From Alistipes sp. CAG:831 (GTDB lineage Bacteria; Bacteroidota; Bacteroidia; Bacteroidales; UBA932), in the NCBI GenBank assembly GCA_000432775.1, contig HF990325.1, forward strand, positions 1-33,151: a stretch of DNA of 33,151 bases, written 5' to 3'. Below are positions 15,724 to 23,275 of this stretch, piece after piece (within the stretch, counting starts at the first letter, position 1; each line of letters begins with the position of its first letter). The translations under genes and the position numbers were made by a program. The notes under the pieces are model-generated. The model saw only the letters and a program-made list of their open reading frames with translations, was not told the DNA's origin and ran no database searches.

Positions 15724-17190
15724 ATGAGTGAGATAGTCAGAACACGATTTGCGCCAAGTCCCACAGGATACATGCATATCGGGAATCTGCGCACGGCGCT
15801 TTTTGCATATCTGTTTGCGAAATCCCAGAACGGAAAATTCATCCTACGCATCGAGGACACTGACCAGGGCCGCTACGTAGAAGGCTCCATAGACGTCATC
15901 TACGACACTCTCCGCACAGCCGGCCTCATCCACGACGAGGGTCCGGACATCGGAGGAGACTACGGTCCCTACACCCAGAGCGAGCGCAAGGACATATATA
16001 GGAAGTATGCCCTCGAGCTGGTGGAGAAAGGCGCAGCCTACTACTGTTTCTGCCAGAAGGGCGACAAGGAGACCGAATCCCAGGAGGGCGGATACGACCG
16101 TCACTGCCGCAACCTCACCCCCGAGGAGGTGAAGGCACAGCTGGACGCCGGCAAGCCCTACGTCATACGTCAGAGGATTCCCCTGGAGGGCACTACATCC
16201 TGGAACGATATGGTCTACGGAGAAATCTCCGTGGAGAACTCCACCCTCGACGATCAGGTACTGCTCAAGAGCGACGGCATGCCTACCTACAATTTCGCGA
16301 ATGTGGTGGACGACCACCTGATGGACATCACCCACATCATCCGCGGCTCCGAATACCTCTCCTCCAACCCGAAATATCTGCTGCTCTACCAGGCCTTCGG
16401 CTGGGAAGCCCCGCAGTACATACACCTGCCCATCATCAACGGCCGCAACGCCGACGGCTCCATCAGCAAGCTCTCCAAGCGTCACGGAGCAGTCAGCTTC
16501 CAGGCCCTCATAGAGCAGGGCTATCTGCCTCAGGGCATTATCAACTACATCGCCCTCCTCGGCTGGTCTCCCAAGAGCGAGCAGGAAATATTCACTATGG
16601 ACGAGCTCATAGCCCAGTTCTCCATAGAGGGAGTACACAAGAGTCCCGCCGTCTTCGACTACCAGAAGCTCGGATGGGTGGACGGGCAGCACATCACGAT
16701 GCTGGACCCTCAGGTATTCATCCGTGATGCCTTCCCCTTCGCGGAGATCAAAGGCACTTTCCTGGAGGAAAAATGGCCCAAGCTGGCCTCACTCCTGCAG
16801 AGCCGTATCACCAGATACTCGGACATCCCCGAGAAGATCGCCTTCCTCCTGCAGATGCCCGAATACGACGTGAACCTGTACATCCACAAGAAGAACAAAT
16901 CCACCCTTGAAAGCTCGGCTCCCATACTCTCCCGCACCATAGAATGTCTCACCGCCCTGGAGGAGTGGTCCGAGGAGTCCCTGCTGGCCTCCATGACCTC
17001 CCTCGCCGGAGAGCTCGGCCTCAAGCTGGGTCCCCTGACCTGGCCCGTAAGGATAGCCCTTTCCGGTCTGATGGCCACTCCCGGAGGAGCGATAGACATC
17101 CTCTACCTCCTTGGTAAGGAAGAGTCACTCAAGCGCTTGTCCGACGGAATCCGACTTATCGAGAAAGAAAATTTGGTAGATGGAAAATAA
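15724..17190 (+). CDS. gltX: Glutamyl-tRNA synthetase
   Basis: This 488-aa class I aminoacyl-tRNA synthetase attaches glutamate to tRNA-Glu. The HIGH-type motif is in APSPTGYMHIGN (10-21) and the KMSKS-type loop is KLSKR (249-253). A zinc-knuckle-like set C108, C110, Y124 and C128 is visible. The C-terminal anticodon-binding region fills the normal length. It is flanked on both sides by tRNA-Glu genes (CUC before, UUC after), and the promoter of the second tRNA lies in its last codons and just past its stop. Whether the enzyme discriminates against tRNA-Gln cannot be told here; no glnS or gatCAB is in the window. Confidence 0.98.
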   Translation: MSEIVRTRFAPSPTGYMHIGNLRTALFAYLFAKSQNGKFILRIEDTDQGRYVEGSIDVIYDTLRTAGLIHDEGPDIGGDYGPYTQSERKDIYRKYALELVEKGAAYYCFCQKGDKETESQEGGYDRHCRNLTPEEVKAQLDAGKPYVIRQRIPLEGTTSWNDMVYGEISVENSTLDDQVLLKSDGMPTYNFANVVDDHLMDITHIIRGSEYLSSNPKYLLLYQAFGWEAPQYIHLPIINGRNADGSISKLSKRHGAVSFQALIEQGYLPQGIINYIALLGWSPKSEQEIFTMDELIAQFSIEGVHKSPAVFDYQKLGWVDGQHITMLDPQVFIRDAFPFAEIKGTFLEEKWPKLASLLQSRITRYSDIPEKIAFLLQMPEYDVNLYIHKKNKSTLESSAPILSRTIECLTALEEWSEESLLASMTSLAGELGLKLGPLTWPVRIALSGLMATPGGAIDILYLLGKEESLKRLSDGIRLIEKENLVDGK

Positions 17191-17202
17191 TATCTATCTT
17201 TG
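17172..17202 (+). promoter_or_regulatory. Promoter of tRNA-Glu(UUC)-rpsT
   Basis: TTTG at 17172-17175, 19 bases, then TATCTTTG at 17195-17202. The -33 element is inside the last codons of gltX and the -7 just after the stop. The sequence running on from the -7 element, TTTGCACTCCCAA, is identical to that of the first tRNA-Glu promoter. Confidence 0.85.
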
Positions 17203-17243
17203 CACTCCCAAAATGCAGGCATAGTGTGCGGGAACATAGATAC

Positions 17244-17318
17244 GGAGGATTCGTCTAGCGGCTAGGACTCAAGATTTTCATTCTTGCAACAGGGGTTCGA
17301 TTCCCCTATCCTCTACCA
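17244..17318 (+). tRNA. tRNA-Glu (anticodon UUC)
   Basis: Acceptor stem 17244-17250 with 17308-17314; anticodon stem CAAGA/TCTTG with loop TTTTCAT (anticodon TTC, reading GAA and probably GAG); T arm AGGGG-TTCGATT-CCCCT, identical to the first tRNA-Glu. The discriminator A17315 is followed by CCA (17316-17318), which may be encoded or chance. rpsT starts 18 bases later with no promoter between. Confidence 0.95.
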
Positions 17319-17336
17319 AATATAAAAAGATTTAAA

Positions 17337-17591
17337 ATGGCAAACCACGCATCAGCAGACAAGCGCAACCGTCAGAACGAGTCGCGCAGATTGCATAACC
17401 GCTATTATGCAAAGACAACACGCAACGCCATCAGGGCGCTCAGAAACACTACCGACAAAGAAGCAGCTGCAGCTCTTCTCCCCAAAGTATCCGCTATGAT
17501 TGACAAGCTCGCGAAGATCAACGTGATACACAAGAACAAGGCAGCTAACCTCAAAAGCGGCATCGCAGTATACGTAAACAAGCTCCAGTAA
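17337..17591 (+). CDS. rpsT: 30S ribosomal protein S20
   Basis: S20, 84 aa, binds 16S rRNA early in small-subunit assembly. The basic N terminus (MANHASADKRNRQNESRRLHNR) and the helical AKINVIHKNKAANLKSGIA end are diagnostic. It appears to be transcribed from the tRNA-Glu(UUC) promoter and is followed by a strong terminator at 17625-17657. Confidence 0.98.
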   Translation: MANHASADKRNRQNESRRLHNRYYAKTTRNAIRALRNTTDKEAAAALLPKVSAMIDKLAKINVIHKNKAANLKSGIAVYVNKLQ

Positions 17592-17624
17592 AAAAATTTA
17601 CGTTTCTGCACACAGATATCTGAA

Positions 17625-17657
17625 AACTTCCCGAATTTCGTCGGGAAGTTTTTTTTA
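17625..17657 (+). terminator. Rho-independent terminator of tRNA-Glu(UUC)-rpsT
   Basis: AACTTCCCGA (17625-17634) pairs perfectly with TCGGGAAGTT (17641-17650) around a 6-base loop and is followed by eight T. radC begins only about 10 bases further on. Confidence 0.92.
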
Positions 17658-17667
17658 TATCTGTACA

Positions 17668-18342
17668 ATGAGCATCAACAACTGGAAAATGGACGACAGG
17701 CCGCGGGAAAAGATGAATGTGTCGGGAGCGGCCTCGCTGAGCGATTCAGAATTGCTTGCCATACTTATCAACTCCGGCACCAGGGACAAGAGCGCGGTGG
17801 ATGTAGCCAGGGAAATTCTGGCATCAGTCGGAAACTCGCTCAACGCGCTGACAGGAACCTCTAAAGACAGGCTGTGCGCCATACAGGGGATAGGAGAAGC
17901 CAAGGCCTCCAGGCTGCTGGCGGCATTCGAGCTTGCTGTCAGGATACAAAGCGAGCCTTCGGGTCCAAGGATGCGGATTACCGCTTCAAGTACCGTCAGC
18001 AGGATATTCTCACCCTTGCTGCGCAACCTCCAGCACGAGGAATGCTGGGTACTTTTCCTCAACAAGGCGAACAAGATCATAGCCAAGGAAAAAGTCAGCA
18101 CCGGTGGTGTCAGCGGAGCTGTCCTGGACCCGCGCATCATCATCCGCAAGGCAGTGGACAAGCTTGCAAGCGCCATTATTCTCGTCCACAACCATCCCTC
18201 CGGCAACCCCACCCCCAGCGAGCTTGACCGCAGGCAGACGCGCGTCCTGCGTGACGCCGCCGCCCTGCTGGACATAGCCCTGCTGGACCATGTGATCATC
18301 GCCGGCGACAGGTATTACAGTTTCAGCGACGAAGGTCTGTAG
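17668..18342 (+). CDS. radC: RadC family JAB/MPN-domain protein
   Basis: This 224-aa protein has an N-terminal helix-hairpin-helix-like half (about 18-90, with IQGIGEAKASRLLAAFEL) and a C-terminal JAMM metalloprotease-like domain with HNHPSGNPTPSELD (174-187; H174, H176, D187). The name RadC comes from a DNA-repair assignment that was later withdrawn, and the function is unclear. Its ATG lies just beyond the rpsT terminator. A TATATCTG at 17656-17663 could be a degenerate -7 element, but it would leave almost no leader. Confidence 0.93.
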   Translation: MSINNWKMDDRPREKMNVSGAASLSDSELLAILINSGTRDKSAVDVAREILASVGNSLNALTGTSKDRLCAIQGIGEAKASRLLAAFELAVRIQSEPSGPRMRITASSTVSRIFSPLLRNLQHEECWVLFLNKANKIIAKEKVSTGGVSGAVLDPRIIIRKAVDKLASAIILVHNHPSGNPTPSELDRRQTRVLRDAAALLDIALLDHVIIAGDRYYSFSDEGL

Positions 18343-18350
18343 AAATTTAA

Positions 18351-18358
18351 TATATTTG
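18351..18358 (+). promoter_or_regulatory. -7 element for upp
   Basis: TATATTTG lies 13 bases before the upp ATG, in the short gap after radC. No clear -33 element is present at 19-20 bases. Confidence 0.5.
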
Positions 18359-18371
18359 TAAAAAAATTCTT

Positions 18372-19025
18372 ATGACCATTCACAACCTGAGCGACGGAAA
18401 CTCCGTCCTGAACCAGTACATCGCAGAAATCCGCGACAAGAACATCCAGAAAAACCACATGCGCTTCCGCAGGAACCTTGAGCGCATAGGAGAAATCTTC
18501 GCATACGAGATAAGCCGGACACTGAATTACAAGAATGTGGAGATAACGACACCACTGGGCATATCCGAGTGCCATGTTCCGGCTGACAGCATAGTGCTTG
18601 CCACAATACTCCGGGCCGGCCTGCCCCTCCACAACGGCCTGCTCAACTTCTTCGACGACGCCCAGAACGCCTTTATCGCAGCCTATCGCAAATACGGCAA
18701 GGACAACAAATTCGACATCAAGCTCGAATATGTCACCACCCCCTCTATCGAAGGGAAGGTCCTCATCCTGGCCGACACCATGCTGGCAACAGGTGCCTCT
18801 GTGGTACTGGCCTATCATAAGCTCATAGAGGACGGAACCCCGCTCCATACACACATCGTATGCCCCATAGCCAGCACCTACGGAGTCGAATATCTGTCGA
18901 AGAATCTGTCCCACAAGACTGTAACCCTATGGACAGGTGCTGTTGACGAAGAACTCACCAACAAGTCCTACATCGTACCCGGACTGGGCGATGCAGGCGA
19001 TCTCGCCTACGGAGACAAACTGTAG
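18372..19025 (+). CDS. upp: Uracil phosphoribosyltransferase
   Basis: Upp, 217 aa, makes UMP from uracil and PRPP for pyrimidine salvage. The central ATILRAGLPLHNGLL and the PRPP-binding loop VLILADTMLATGAS (about 130-143) are visible, as is the uracil-binding VPGLGDAGDLAYG near the C terminus. The N-terminal region is typical of the Bacteroidota form. The stop is 6 bases from the end of the convergent rpoN, and no terminator is seen between them. Confidence 0.94.
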   Translation: MTIHNLSDGNSVLNQYIAEIRDKNIQKNHMRFRRNLERIGEIFAYEISRTLNYKNVEITTPLGISECHVPADSIVLATILRAGLPLHNGLLNFFDDAQNAFIAAYRKYGKDNKFDIKLEYVTTPSIEGKVLILADTMLATGASVVLAYHKLIEDGTPLHTHIVCPIASTYGVEYLSKNLSHKTVTLWTGAVDEELTNKSYIVPGLGDAGDLAYGDKL

Positions 19026-19031
19026 CCGGTA

Positions 19032-20444
19032 TCAGATCTCCTTCCGCATCCTCGCTATGGGGATGTTGAGCTGCTCCCGGTACTTGGCCACAGTACGGCG
19101 GGCTACCTTATAACCCTTCTGGGAAAGAACACTTACAAGCTCCTCGTCCGTGAGGGGCTTTTTCTTATCCTCCGCTCCGATGCTCTCAGTAAGGACTTTC
19201 TTGATCTCACGGGTGGACACCTCGTCTCCGCTCTCTGTCTTCATGCCTTCCGAGAAGAAATATTTAAGGGGATATACTCCGAAATTGGTCTGTATATACT
19301 TGCAGTTGACCACTCTGGATATGGTGGATATATCCAGGCCTGTCTTCTCGGCTATATTCTTCAGGACCATCGGCTTTAGTCTGGCCTCATCCCCATCCAT
19401 GAAGAAATCGTGCTGAAAATCCAGAATCGCCTTCATGGTATTCTGAAGAGTATTCTGCCTCTGCTTTATGGCCTCCACGAACCACTTGGCCGAATCCAAC
19501 TTCTGCTTGACGAAGGCCACCGCCTCCTTGCCGCGCTTGCCGGAAGATGAGGCGGAGTTCATCAGAAGGTCCGCATACCGTTTATTGACCCTCAGCTCAG
19601 GAACAGAGAACTTAGGCATCGTCAGAATCAGCTCACCGTCCTTGTTTTCCAGAATAAAATCAGGCACAATCTGCTGAGCCTGTTCTACATACGAGTCATC
19701 TATCTGCCCTCCGGGACGGGGATTGAGCCGGACTATCTCGTCCATTGCCTCCTTCAGTTCTTCCTTGTCCATGCCTGTGCGGGCCATAATCTTATCATAG
19801 TGCTTGCGCGAGAATTCCTCGAAATAATTCTCGAGTATTTCCTCCGCCCTCCGTCTCGGGGGGGTCTGCTCCTTGGCGCGCAGCTGGAGCAGCAGGCATT
19901 CCTTCAGATTCCTCGCCCCCACGCCCACCGGTTCGAATTCCTGTATGACCTTAAGAATCTGCTCCACATGTTCTGGCGTGGTCTCTATGTTGAGTCTGAA
20001 TGCTATGTCGTCTGTCAGGGAAACAATATCCCTGCGCAGATACCCGTCATCGTCTATGCTTCCTATGATAAATGAGGCTATCGCCCTGTCCTCGTCTTTC
20101 AGGTCGCTGTACCCCAGCTGCATCTCGAGATTCTGATGAAAGCTCTCCTTCACGGAGAAGGTATTGTACTGGGGCTTGAGGTCCTTGCCCTGATTATTGA
20201 CATACAGCCGGTAGGAGGGCGTAGAATCATCCTGACTGCTGTAGTCGCTCAAGGACACATTCTTGGGCTCGCCGTCATCGGCTTCCTCGGATGAAGGGGC
20301 CTCGTCGAGTACGGGATTCTCCTCCAGTTCCTTCTTGATGCGCTGCTCCAGCTCAAGCGTGGGAAGTTCCAACAACTTGATAGTCTGAATCTGAAGAGGA
20401 GAGAGTCCCTGCTGTAATTTCTGTTGTAATCCTTGTTTTAGCAT
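19032..20444 (-). CDS. rpoN: RNA polymerase sigma-54 factor
   Basis: RpoN, 470 aa. Region I is the glutamine-rich N terminus (LKQGLQQKLQQGLSPLQIQ), which contacts activators. It is followed by an acidic region II (about 45-75), the core-binding region and the C-terminal RpoN box ARRTVAKYRE, which recognises the -24 promoter element. I start at ATG 20444, since region I begins there; the longer in-frame extension runs into the divergent glsA gene. No sigma-54 activator with an AAA+ domain is in the window. The -7 element at 20454-20461 would give a very short leader. Confidence 0.96.
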   Translation of the reverse strand: MLKQGLQQKLQQGLSPLQIQTIKLLELPTLELEQRIKKELEENPVLDEAPSSEEADDGEPKNVSLSDYSSQDDSTPSYRLYVNNQGKDLKPQYNTFSVKESFHQNLEMQLGYSDLKDEDRAIASFIIGSIDDDGYLRRDIVSLTDDIAFRLNIETTPEHVEQILKVIQEFEPVGVGARNLKECLLLQLRAKEQTPPRRRAEEILENYFEEFSRKHYDKIMARTGMDKEELKEAMDEIVRLNPRPGGQIDDSYVEQAQQIVPDFILENKDGELILTMPKFSVPELRVNKRYADLLMNSASSSGKRGKEAVAFVKQKLDSAKWFVEAIKQRQNTLQNTMKAILDFQHDFFMDGDEARLKPMVLKNIAEKTGLDISTISRVVNCKYIQTNFGVYPLKYFFSEGMKTESGDEVSTREIKKVLTESIGAEDKKKPLTDEELVSVLSQKGYKVARRTVAKYREQLNIPIARMRKEI

Positions 20445-20453
20445 AACTGACTT

Positions 20454-20461
20454 CAAAGATA
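20454..20461 (-). promoter_or_regulatory. -7 element for rpoN
   Basis: TATCTTTG on the minus strand, nine bases before the rpoN ATG. It forms an inverted repeat with the identical plus-strand element at 20475-20482, so two divergent promoters lie back to back. Confidence 0.55.
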
Positions 20462-20474
20462 ACAATAAATATTC

Positions 20475-20482
20475 TATCTTTG
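20475..20482 (+). promoter_or_regulatory. -7 element for glsA-glsB
   Basis: TATCTTTG, 17 bases before the glsA ATG. It is 13 bases from the oppositely oriented rpoN element. Confidence 0.55.
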
Positions 20483-20499
20483 TACTTTGACGATTAGAT

Positions 20500-21339
20500 A
20501 TGGAGCCAGAAAACAACATCCTTTCTGTTGATGTCGAGAAGGTCATCCGCGGGAAAAGCAAGAGACTTGCGGAGCGCCTGCCCCGTTGCGTCATTGAGTA
20601 TATCAAAAGGACCATCCACCAGGACGAGATCAACCGTCTGCTGTATAAGAACAGGGAATACACAGGGGTGGATTTCGCGACACACATACTTCAGGACCTG
20701 GATGTAACCTACAACGTGCATTTCACCGGCTCCACCCGCCCCAGTCCCGGCGGACGGTACATCTTCGTATCCAACCATCCTCTCGGCGGCCTGGACGGCA
20801 TGATTCTCATATCCTACATAGGCAACAGCATGGGAGACGTGCGCTTCATCGTCAATGACCTGCTGATGTACATCAAACCGCTGGCTCCGGTATTCGTCCC
20901 TGTCAACAAATACGGACGGATGAAGCATGACAACACACGTCTCTTCCAGGACACCTTCGACTCCGACGCACAGGTGCTATACTTCCCGGCCGGCCTGTGT
21001 TCCAGGCTCATTGACGGAGAGATAACAGACCTCGACTGGAAAAAGACCTTTGTCACCAAGGCCATAGAAAGCCGCAGGGATATCGTGCCCATGTTCTTTT
21101 CAGGAGAGAATTCCCGTCGTTTTTACCGCCTGGCCAATCTACGCAAACGCCTGGGTATCAAGTTCAACATCGAGACATTCCTGCTACCTGACGAAATGTT
21201 CCGCAAGAAAGGCACCTCCTTCGACCTCTATATAGGAGAGCCTGTTCCATACACATCCCTTACCGGAGAACACAGCCACAAAGAGTGGTGTGACATTATA
21301 AGAAAGTACAGTTATGCAACCCGTTATCAAGCCCGTTGA
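20500..21339 (+). CDS. glsA: GlsA-like O-acyltransferase (glycine lipid synthesis)
   Basis: This 279-aa protein is a PlsC-like acyltransferase with the catalytic motif SNHPLGGLDG (91-100; H93, D99) and a downstream FPAGLCSR substrate loop. Together with the next gene it matches the two-gene system of Bacteroides thetaiotaomicron, in which GlsB N-acylates glycine and GlsA adds the second acyl chain to give glycine lipids. It is related to OlsA and the OlsF halves of ornithine lipid synthesis, so the head-group amino acid is inferred, not seen. The 3' end overlaps glsB by 26 bases. Confidence 0.82.
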   Translation: MEPENNILSVDVEKVIRGKSKRLAERLPRCVIEYIKRTIHQDEINRLLYKNREYTGVDFATHILQDLDVTYNVHFTGSTRPSPGGRYIFVSNHPLGGLDGMILISYIGNSMGDVRFIVNDLLMYIKPLAPVFVPVNKYGRMKHDNTRLFQDTFDSDAQVLYFPAGLCSRLIDGEITDLDWKKTFVTKAIESRRDIVPMFFSGENSRRFYRLANLRKRLGIKFNIETFLLPDEMFRKKGTSFDLYIGEPVPYTSLTGEHSHKEWCDIIRKYSYATRYQAR

Positions 21340-22282
21340 CCGCAAGCTCATACGCCGTGAGCTTACAGCGGCGAAGTACATAAGGACCACCCGCAAAGGC
21401 GACAACGAACTCTATGAGGTCACCTACAAGGACTCTCCCAACATCATGCAGGAGATCGGACGGCTGCGCGAGATATCATTCCGGCTGGCAGGCGGAGGCT
21501 CGGGGAAAGACTGTGATATAGACCAGTTCGATACTGACCCCGTGGACTATTACCGCCAGCTCATCGTATGGGACCCGCATGAGCAGGAGATTCTGGGAGG
21601 CTACCGGTATATTCTCTGCGGAGGCATCTCTCCGGAGAAAATGGCCACTAGCGAGATTTTCCACTTCTCGGACAGATTCATACAAGACTACCTTCCTTTC
21701 ACCATAGAGCTGGGCAGGTCGTTCATCCAGCCCAACTACCAGAACATCAACGTCAAGCGCAAGAGTCTTTACGCACTTGACAACCTCTGGGACGGTCTGG
21801 GTGCCCTCATGCTCAAATACACTCACTACAAATACTTCTTCGGGAAAGTAACCATGTACACTTCGTACAACCTGAGAGCGCGCAATACCCTGCTCAACTT
21901 CCTGCACAAGTATTTCGGAGATCCGGACAGCCTCGTAACAGCCATTGACCCGATAGACTACGACTGCAGTAACAAATACTACCTGGAACTGTTCAAGGAC
22001 CTGGACTACCACGACGCCTATAAGGTGCTTCAGAAAGAGATAAAGCTCAACGGAGAGTTCATACCTCCGCTCATAAACTCCTACATGAACCTGTCACCCT
22101 CGATGAAAGTCTTCGGCACGGCAGTGAACCCGGGATTCGGAAATGTGGAGGAGACCGGTATTCTCGTAAAGATGGAGGACATCTACCCTGAGAAGAAAGA
22201 AAGGCATCTTGCCCCCATGCAGGAAGCTCTCCGCACCATGGCAGCCAGATTCAGGCCTAAATGGTGGAGAAAGATTCTTTAA
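21314..22282 (+). CDS. glsB: GlsB-like N-acyltransferase (glycine lipid synthesis)
   Basis: This 322-aa GNAT-superfamily protein of the OlsB/'hemolysin' type probably N-acylates glycine with a 3-hydroxy fatty acid. Family blocks are LREISFRLAGGGSGKDCDID (about 50-69) and LGGYRYILCGG, followed by FTIELGRSFIQPNYQ and YFFGKVTMYTSYNLRAR. It starts inside the last codons of glsA, so both are probably translated together. Its 3' end overlaps the SPOR gene on the opposite strand by 26 bases. An ornithine or other amino acid head group cannot be excluded. Confidence 0.82.
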   Translation: MQPVIKPVDRKLIRRELTAAKYIRTTRKGDNELYEVTYKDSPNIMQEIGRLREISFRLAGGGSGKDCDIDQFDTDPVDYYRQLIVWDPHEQEILGGYRYILCGGISPEKMATSEIFHFSDRFIQDYLPFTIELGRSFIQPNYQNINVKRKSLYALDNLWDGLGALMLKYTHYKYFFGKVTMYTSYNLRARNTLLNFLHKYFGDPDSLVTAIDPIDYDCSNKYYLELFKDLDYHDAYKVLQKEIKLNGEFIPPLINSYMNLSPSMKVFGTAVNPGFGNVEETGILVKMEDIYPEKKERHLAPMQEALRTMAARFRPKWWRKIL

Positions 22283-22745
22283 CCAGAAAGACAGTCGGAT
22301 ATTCCGGACGTATGGCCTCCAGAAAACGCATGGCGTCGGACTTGGTGCGGAACTCTCCCACCGTCACCTTGAAATAAGGATTGTCATAGATCCTGAATAC
22401 CGGCACATCCGGATGATGCACCTTGAAAGTATCGACGATCTGTTCTGACACTGTTCTGGCATTCTGACTGTTATCAAAATATATCCGGATTCTGTATCCC
22501 TGCGCTGCACGTCCCCTGTTCCTGTCCACCTGTCCGGTCATGGCCTTGGTCAGCGAATCCGAAAGATGCACTTGACCGTCCAGATACGTCATCAGGCTGT
22601 CATAGTTCATATATCTCTTTCCGGCAAGCGTATCCGCCGCAACTCCTGTATCTGCATGAGACACTGCCAGAGTATCCGTAGTCTGCGCTTCCAGGGACAA
22701 CACGGAAAAGAGCAGCACTGCCGCTGCTATGAATAACCTTTTCAT
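22257..22745 (-). CDS. SPOR domain-containing exported protein
   Basis: This 162-aa protein has an N-terminal signal peptide (about 1-20, cleavage near LEAQ), a low-complexity Thr/Asp/Ala linker and a C-terminal SPOR-like domain (about 83-160, GYRIRIYFDNSQNARTV then YFKVTVGEFRTKSDAMRFLEAI). SPOR domains bind denuded peptidoglycan at division sites. I use ATG 22745; a GTG one codon upstream is possible. It follows the LEA-like lipoprotein gene by 8 bases (same operon), and its last 26 bases overlap the end of glsB tail to tail. Confidence 0.88.
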   Translation of the reverse strand: MKRLFIAAAVLLFSVLSLEAQTTDTLAVSHADTGVAADTLAGKRYMNYDSLMTYLDGQVHLSDSLTKAMTGQVDRNRGRAAQGYRIRIYFDNSQNARTVSEQIVDTFKVHHPDVPVFRIYDNPYFKVTVGEFRTKSDAMRFLEAIRPEYPTVFLVKESFSTI

Positions 22746-22753
22746 CACAACTC

Positions 22754-23221
22754 CTATTTTAAAGCATTCACGATATCCTTGAGAGGAACTTTCCGCAGTC
22801 TGACCGTCTTTTTCATCTTCCCGTCCAGACTAAGGACCACACTGCCGTCCACCACGAAATCCTCCAGCCTCCAGCTTTTGAAATCCAGGCCGGCGGATAT
22901 GATGCCCACCGGATCCAGTACCGAGGCTCTCACGGGCAGACTTACCGTAGACTCCGTACGGGGTGCAGCCGAGACTTTATCCTCCAGGGAGAATCTTACA
23001 AATTCCCTGCCTTCCCTGAGCAGAACGGCATCCACTGATTCCACTGAGACGGTGCGTGCCGTAGGATTATCCACCTGCACCTTCAGCTCGACGGTAGCGG
23101 AGGAAGTTCCGTTGAACCGGAAACTGCCCGGCGTCACTCCGTCAATCCTTATCTGCCTGTAATCCGTACATCCGGAGAGCAGGAGTACGACAGCGGCAAG
23201 CAACAGTACAATTCTTCTCAT
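22754..23221 (-). CDS. LEA14-like lipoprotein
   Basis: This 155-aa predicted lipoprotein (lipobox LLSGC, Cys18) has a single domain resembling the LEA type-2/WHy fold. It shows alternating beta strands such as ATVELKVQVDNPTARTVSVESVDAVLL, with the DNPT turn typical of such domains. Function is unknown. The ATG at 23221 follows a TATCTTTG element at 23244-23251, and the gene is divergent from miaB. It forms an operon with the SPOR protein. The reading frame stays open far upstream, but that part is antisense to miaB and is not counted. Confidence 0.82.
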   Translation of the reverse strand: MRRIVLLLAAVVLLLSGCTDYRQIRIDGVTPGSFRFNGTSSATVELKVQVDNPTARTVSVESVDAVLLREGREFVRFSLEDKVSAAPRTESTVSLPVRASVLDPVGIISAGLDFKSWRLEDFVVDGSVVLSLDGKMKKTVRLRKVPLKDIVNALK

Positions 23222-23243
23222 TATTCTCTGCGGTTTGTTCCGG

Positions 23244-23251
23244 CAAAGATA
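23244..23251 (-). promoter_or_regulatory. -7 element for the LEA-like lipoprotein operon
   Basis: TATCTTTG on the minus strand, 22 bases before the ATG at 23221. It is an exact inverted copy of the miaB element 8 bases away. Confidence 0.55.
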
Positions 23252-23259
23252 TAAAAAGT

Positions 23260-23267
23260 TATCTTTG
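23260..23267 (+). promoter_or_regulatory. -7 element for miaB
   Basis: TATCTTTG, only 8 bases before the miaB ATG at 23276, predicting a leader of about two bases. A TTTG at 23234-23237 is 22 bases upstream, longer than the usual spacing. Confidence 0.5.
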
Positions 23268-23275
23268 CGGATGCA

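Noticed and set aside
15844..16692. 282-codon minus-strand open frame
   Set aside because: Antisense to gltX and lacking any domain signature or start context.
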